From JADKAV01 sp963818505 (GTDB lineage: Bacteria > Actinomycetota > Actinomycetes > S36-B12 > UBA10799), in NCBI GenBank assembly GCA_963818505.1, contig CAWFSJ010000001.1, positions 806,001 through 870,000 on the forward strand: a stretch of 64,000 nt of DNA, read 5' to 3'. The translations under genes were made by a program, and so were the position numbers. Numbering within the stretch: the first letter of the stretch is position 1; each line of letters starts with the position of its first letter. Below, piece after piece: positions 62,532 through 64,000 of the stretch. The notes under the pieces were generated by a model that was given only the letters and a program-made list of their open reading frames with translations, was not told where the DNA came from and made no database searches.

Positions 62532-64000
62532 ATGCGCGTGCTCGTTACCGGCGCTACCGGGTACATCGGTGGCCGCCTGATCCCCCAACTGCTCGAACGT
62601 GGTCACCAGGTCCGGGTGTTGGTCCGTCACCCCGAGAGGTTGTCCGAACGCGCCTGGGTCGACCGGGTCGAGGTTTACAGCGGTGACGCCACCGATCCCG
62701 CGGCACTGGCCGACGCGATGACCGGCATGCAGGGCGCCTACTACCTGATGCACTCGCTGACCGCGGGGCACGGTTTCGAGGTGCAAGAACGCCACATGGC
62801 GACGGTGTTCGGCCACGAGGCCAAGCGCGCCGGCGTGAGCCGCATCGTCTACCTCGGCGGCATGTCCCCCGACATCCCGGAGAAGAAGCTCTCGGCCCAC
62901 CTGCGCAGCCGGGCCGAGGTGGGTCGCATCCTGCGGGCAAGCGGCGTGCCCACGATCGAACTTCGGGCCGGGGTCATCATCGGGTCGGGGTCCGCGTCCT
63001 TCGAGATGCTGCGTTACCTCACCGAACGCCTCCCGGTGATGATCACGCCTCGCTGGGTCAAGACCCGCACCCAGCCCATCGCGGTGCGCGACGTCCTCTA
63101 CTACTTGATCGGGGCGATGGAGTACGAAGGCGAGATCAACCGAGCCTTCGACATCGGCGGCCCGGACATCACGACCTACGCCGGGATGATGCACGGGTTC
63201 GCCTCGGTGGCCGGCCTGCCTCGCCGCGTGCTGTTCCCGGTCAACGTGCTGTCGCCCGGACTGTCGGCACACTGGGTCGGCCTGGTCACCCCGGTGCCCA
63301 ACTCGATCGCCCGGCCTCTGGTGGAGTCGCTGAAGATCGAGGTTGTCGCCCGCGACCACGACATCGTGGAGATCGTGCCGGACCCGCCCGAGGGTCTGCT
63401 GCCGTTCCGGGAGGCGGTGCGCCTTGCGATCAAACGTGTGCAGGACGCGGACGTGGCCACCAGATGGTCCAGCGCGTCTGTGGCCGGTGCGCCCAGCGAC
63501 CCACTGCCGGAAGACCCTTCCTGGTCTGGCGGGACTCTCTACACCGACCTACGCGAACAGATCGTCGAGGCCGACATCACCCAGGTCTGGGACGTGGTGG
63601 AAGGCATCGGAGGCACTCATGGCTGGTACAGCGCCAACTGGATGTGGCGAATCCGGGGCATCATGGACCGCGCGGTCGGCGGGGTCGGTCTGCGCCGCGG
63701 TCGGCGAGACCCGAACCGCACCCAAGTTGGCGACGCCCTGGACTTCTGGCGTGTGGAAGCCCACGAGCCCCCTGTCTTGCTGCGTCTGCGCGCCGAGATG
63801 AAATTGCCGGGCCGCGCATGGATCGAGTGGCATATGCAGTCACGTGGGGAATCTCGCACGTACCTACGACAACGTGCCGTCTTCCATCCACATGGCCTGG
63901 CCGGACACGCGTACTGGTGGTCGGTCGCGCCGTTCCACGCGTTCGTGTTCCCCCCGATGATCCGGGGAATGGCCGCTCAGGCCGAGTCCAGGCAAGCACT
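62532..64000 (+). CDS. NmrA-type NAD(P)-binding protein with DUF2867, cut by window end
   Basis: The visible 489 residues run off the window. A Rossmann domain opens VLVTGATGYIGGRLIPQLLERG (GxxGxxG), with YLGGMSP and the extended-SDR pattern to about residue 230. From about 320 there is a DUF2867 region (ADITQVWDVVEGIGGTHGWYSANWMW, then MKLPGRAWIEW). Such fused proteins are frequent in actinobacteria; their role is unknown, and the SDR part lacks a clear YxxxK site. The ATG start has no clear ribosome site. Confidence 0.88.
   Translation, partial: MRVLVTGATGYIGGRLIPQLLERGHQVRVLVRHPERLSERAWVDRVEVYSGDATDPAALADAMTGMQGAYYLMHSLTAGHGFEVQERHMATVFGHEAKRAGVSRIVYLGGMSPDIPEKKLSAHLRSRAEVGRILRASGVPTIELRAGVIIGSGSASFEMLRYLTERLPVMITPRWVKTRTQPIAVRDVLYYLIGAMEYEGEINRAFDIGGPDITTYAGMMHGFASVAGLPRRVLFPVNVLSPGLSAHWVGLVTPVPNSIARPLVESLKIEVVARDHDIVEIVPDPPEGLLPFREAVRLAIKRVQDADVATRWSSASVAGAPSDPLPEDPSWSGGTLYTDLREQIVEADITQVWDVVEGIGGTHGWYSANWMWRIRGIMDRAVGGVGLRRGRRDPNRTQVGDALDFWRVEAHEPPVLLRLRAEMKLPGRAWIEWHMQSRGESRTYLRQRAVFHPHGLAGHAYWWSVAPFHAFVFPPMIRGMAAQAESRQA

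Noticed and set aside
1..64000. Insertion sequence, prophage or restriction/defence cluster
   Set aside because: No transposase, phage structural gene or defence gene was found. The HNH protein is a common DUF222 family member and not evidence of such a system.

Overview
The window is a contiguous stretch of a high-G+C actinobacterial chromosome, probably class Actinomycetia. The evidence is the strong G/C bias at third codon positions, many NTGA start/stop overlaps, and several promoters whose TAnnnT -10 box lies 6-8 bases before the start codon (leaderless mRNAs). Gene order also matches the block conserved in Mycobacterium and Streptomyces (lepA-holA-comEC-comEA-degV-octT-gpm-rsfS-nadD-proA-proB-obgE-rpmA-rplU-rne-ndk-folC-valS-clpX-clpP2-clpP1-tig-pepN-malQ-glbO). 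A complete mreBCD-mrdA-rodA set, which mycobacteria lack, suggests a non-mycobacterial lineage with MreB-dependent wall growth. Genus cannot be decided from the sequence.

Layout. 1-2.4 kb: three membrane proteins with poly-proline N-termini. 2.4-6 kb: hemW, an acyl-CoA synthetase and rpsT, all leftward. 6.1-9 kb: lepA-holA rightward. 9-11.6 kb: comEC and comEA leftward. 11.8-13 kb: a DUF222/HNH protein. 13-17.7 kb: plsY, degV, leuS and an OctT-like SGNH enzyme, leftward. 17.7-19.9 kb: a probable insertion (thioredoxin 2, a PEP-mutase-family enzyme and about 560 bp without a recognisable gene) between a partial tRNA-Ala copy and the intact tRNA-Ala. 20-24.7 kb: a CBS protein, then gpm, rsfS, an LCP-like gene, nadD, a small membrane protein and proA. 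24.7-30.1 kb: proB, obgE, rpmA, rplU and rne. 30.4-38.3 kb: DUF2344, radical SAM, rodA, mrdA and mreDCB. 38.4-40.5 kb: ndk, DUF4233 and folC. 40.6-46.8 kb: secreted TolB-like protein, valS, tocopherol-cyclase-like protein and a secreted orphan. 47-51.1 kb: clpX, clpP2, clpP1 and tig. 51.2-51.4 kb: two divergent tRNAs. 51.5-54.4 kb: ankyrin lipoprotein, methyltransferase, acyl-CoA-binding protein, a membrane-anchored protein and rpiA. 54.4-64 kb: pepN, malQ, amidase, LapA-like protein, mscS, glbO and a truncated NmrA/DUF2867 gene.

Most of this is core housekeeping: translation, protein quality control, wall elongation, proline, NAD and folate metabolism. The part these genes do not explain is a family of four intergenic palindromes of 68-76 bp (near 3.65, 44.87, 51.43 and 62.42 kb). 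They share an ACGCGT centre and arms ending in GTTAGAGGTTGTG. Two copies carry extra tandem copies of a 19-bp unit (TTAGAGGTTGTGCTGTTGG) on the left arm. I do not recognise the family, and it is the best candidate for something undescribed.

Three genes look broken or mis-started by a single extra base: clpX near 47719, the rne tail near 28015 and the comEC start near 11011. Sequencing or assembly insertions are the simplest explanation, but this needs checking in reads.
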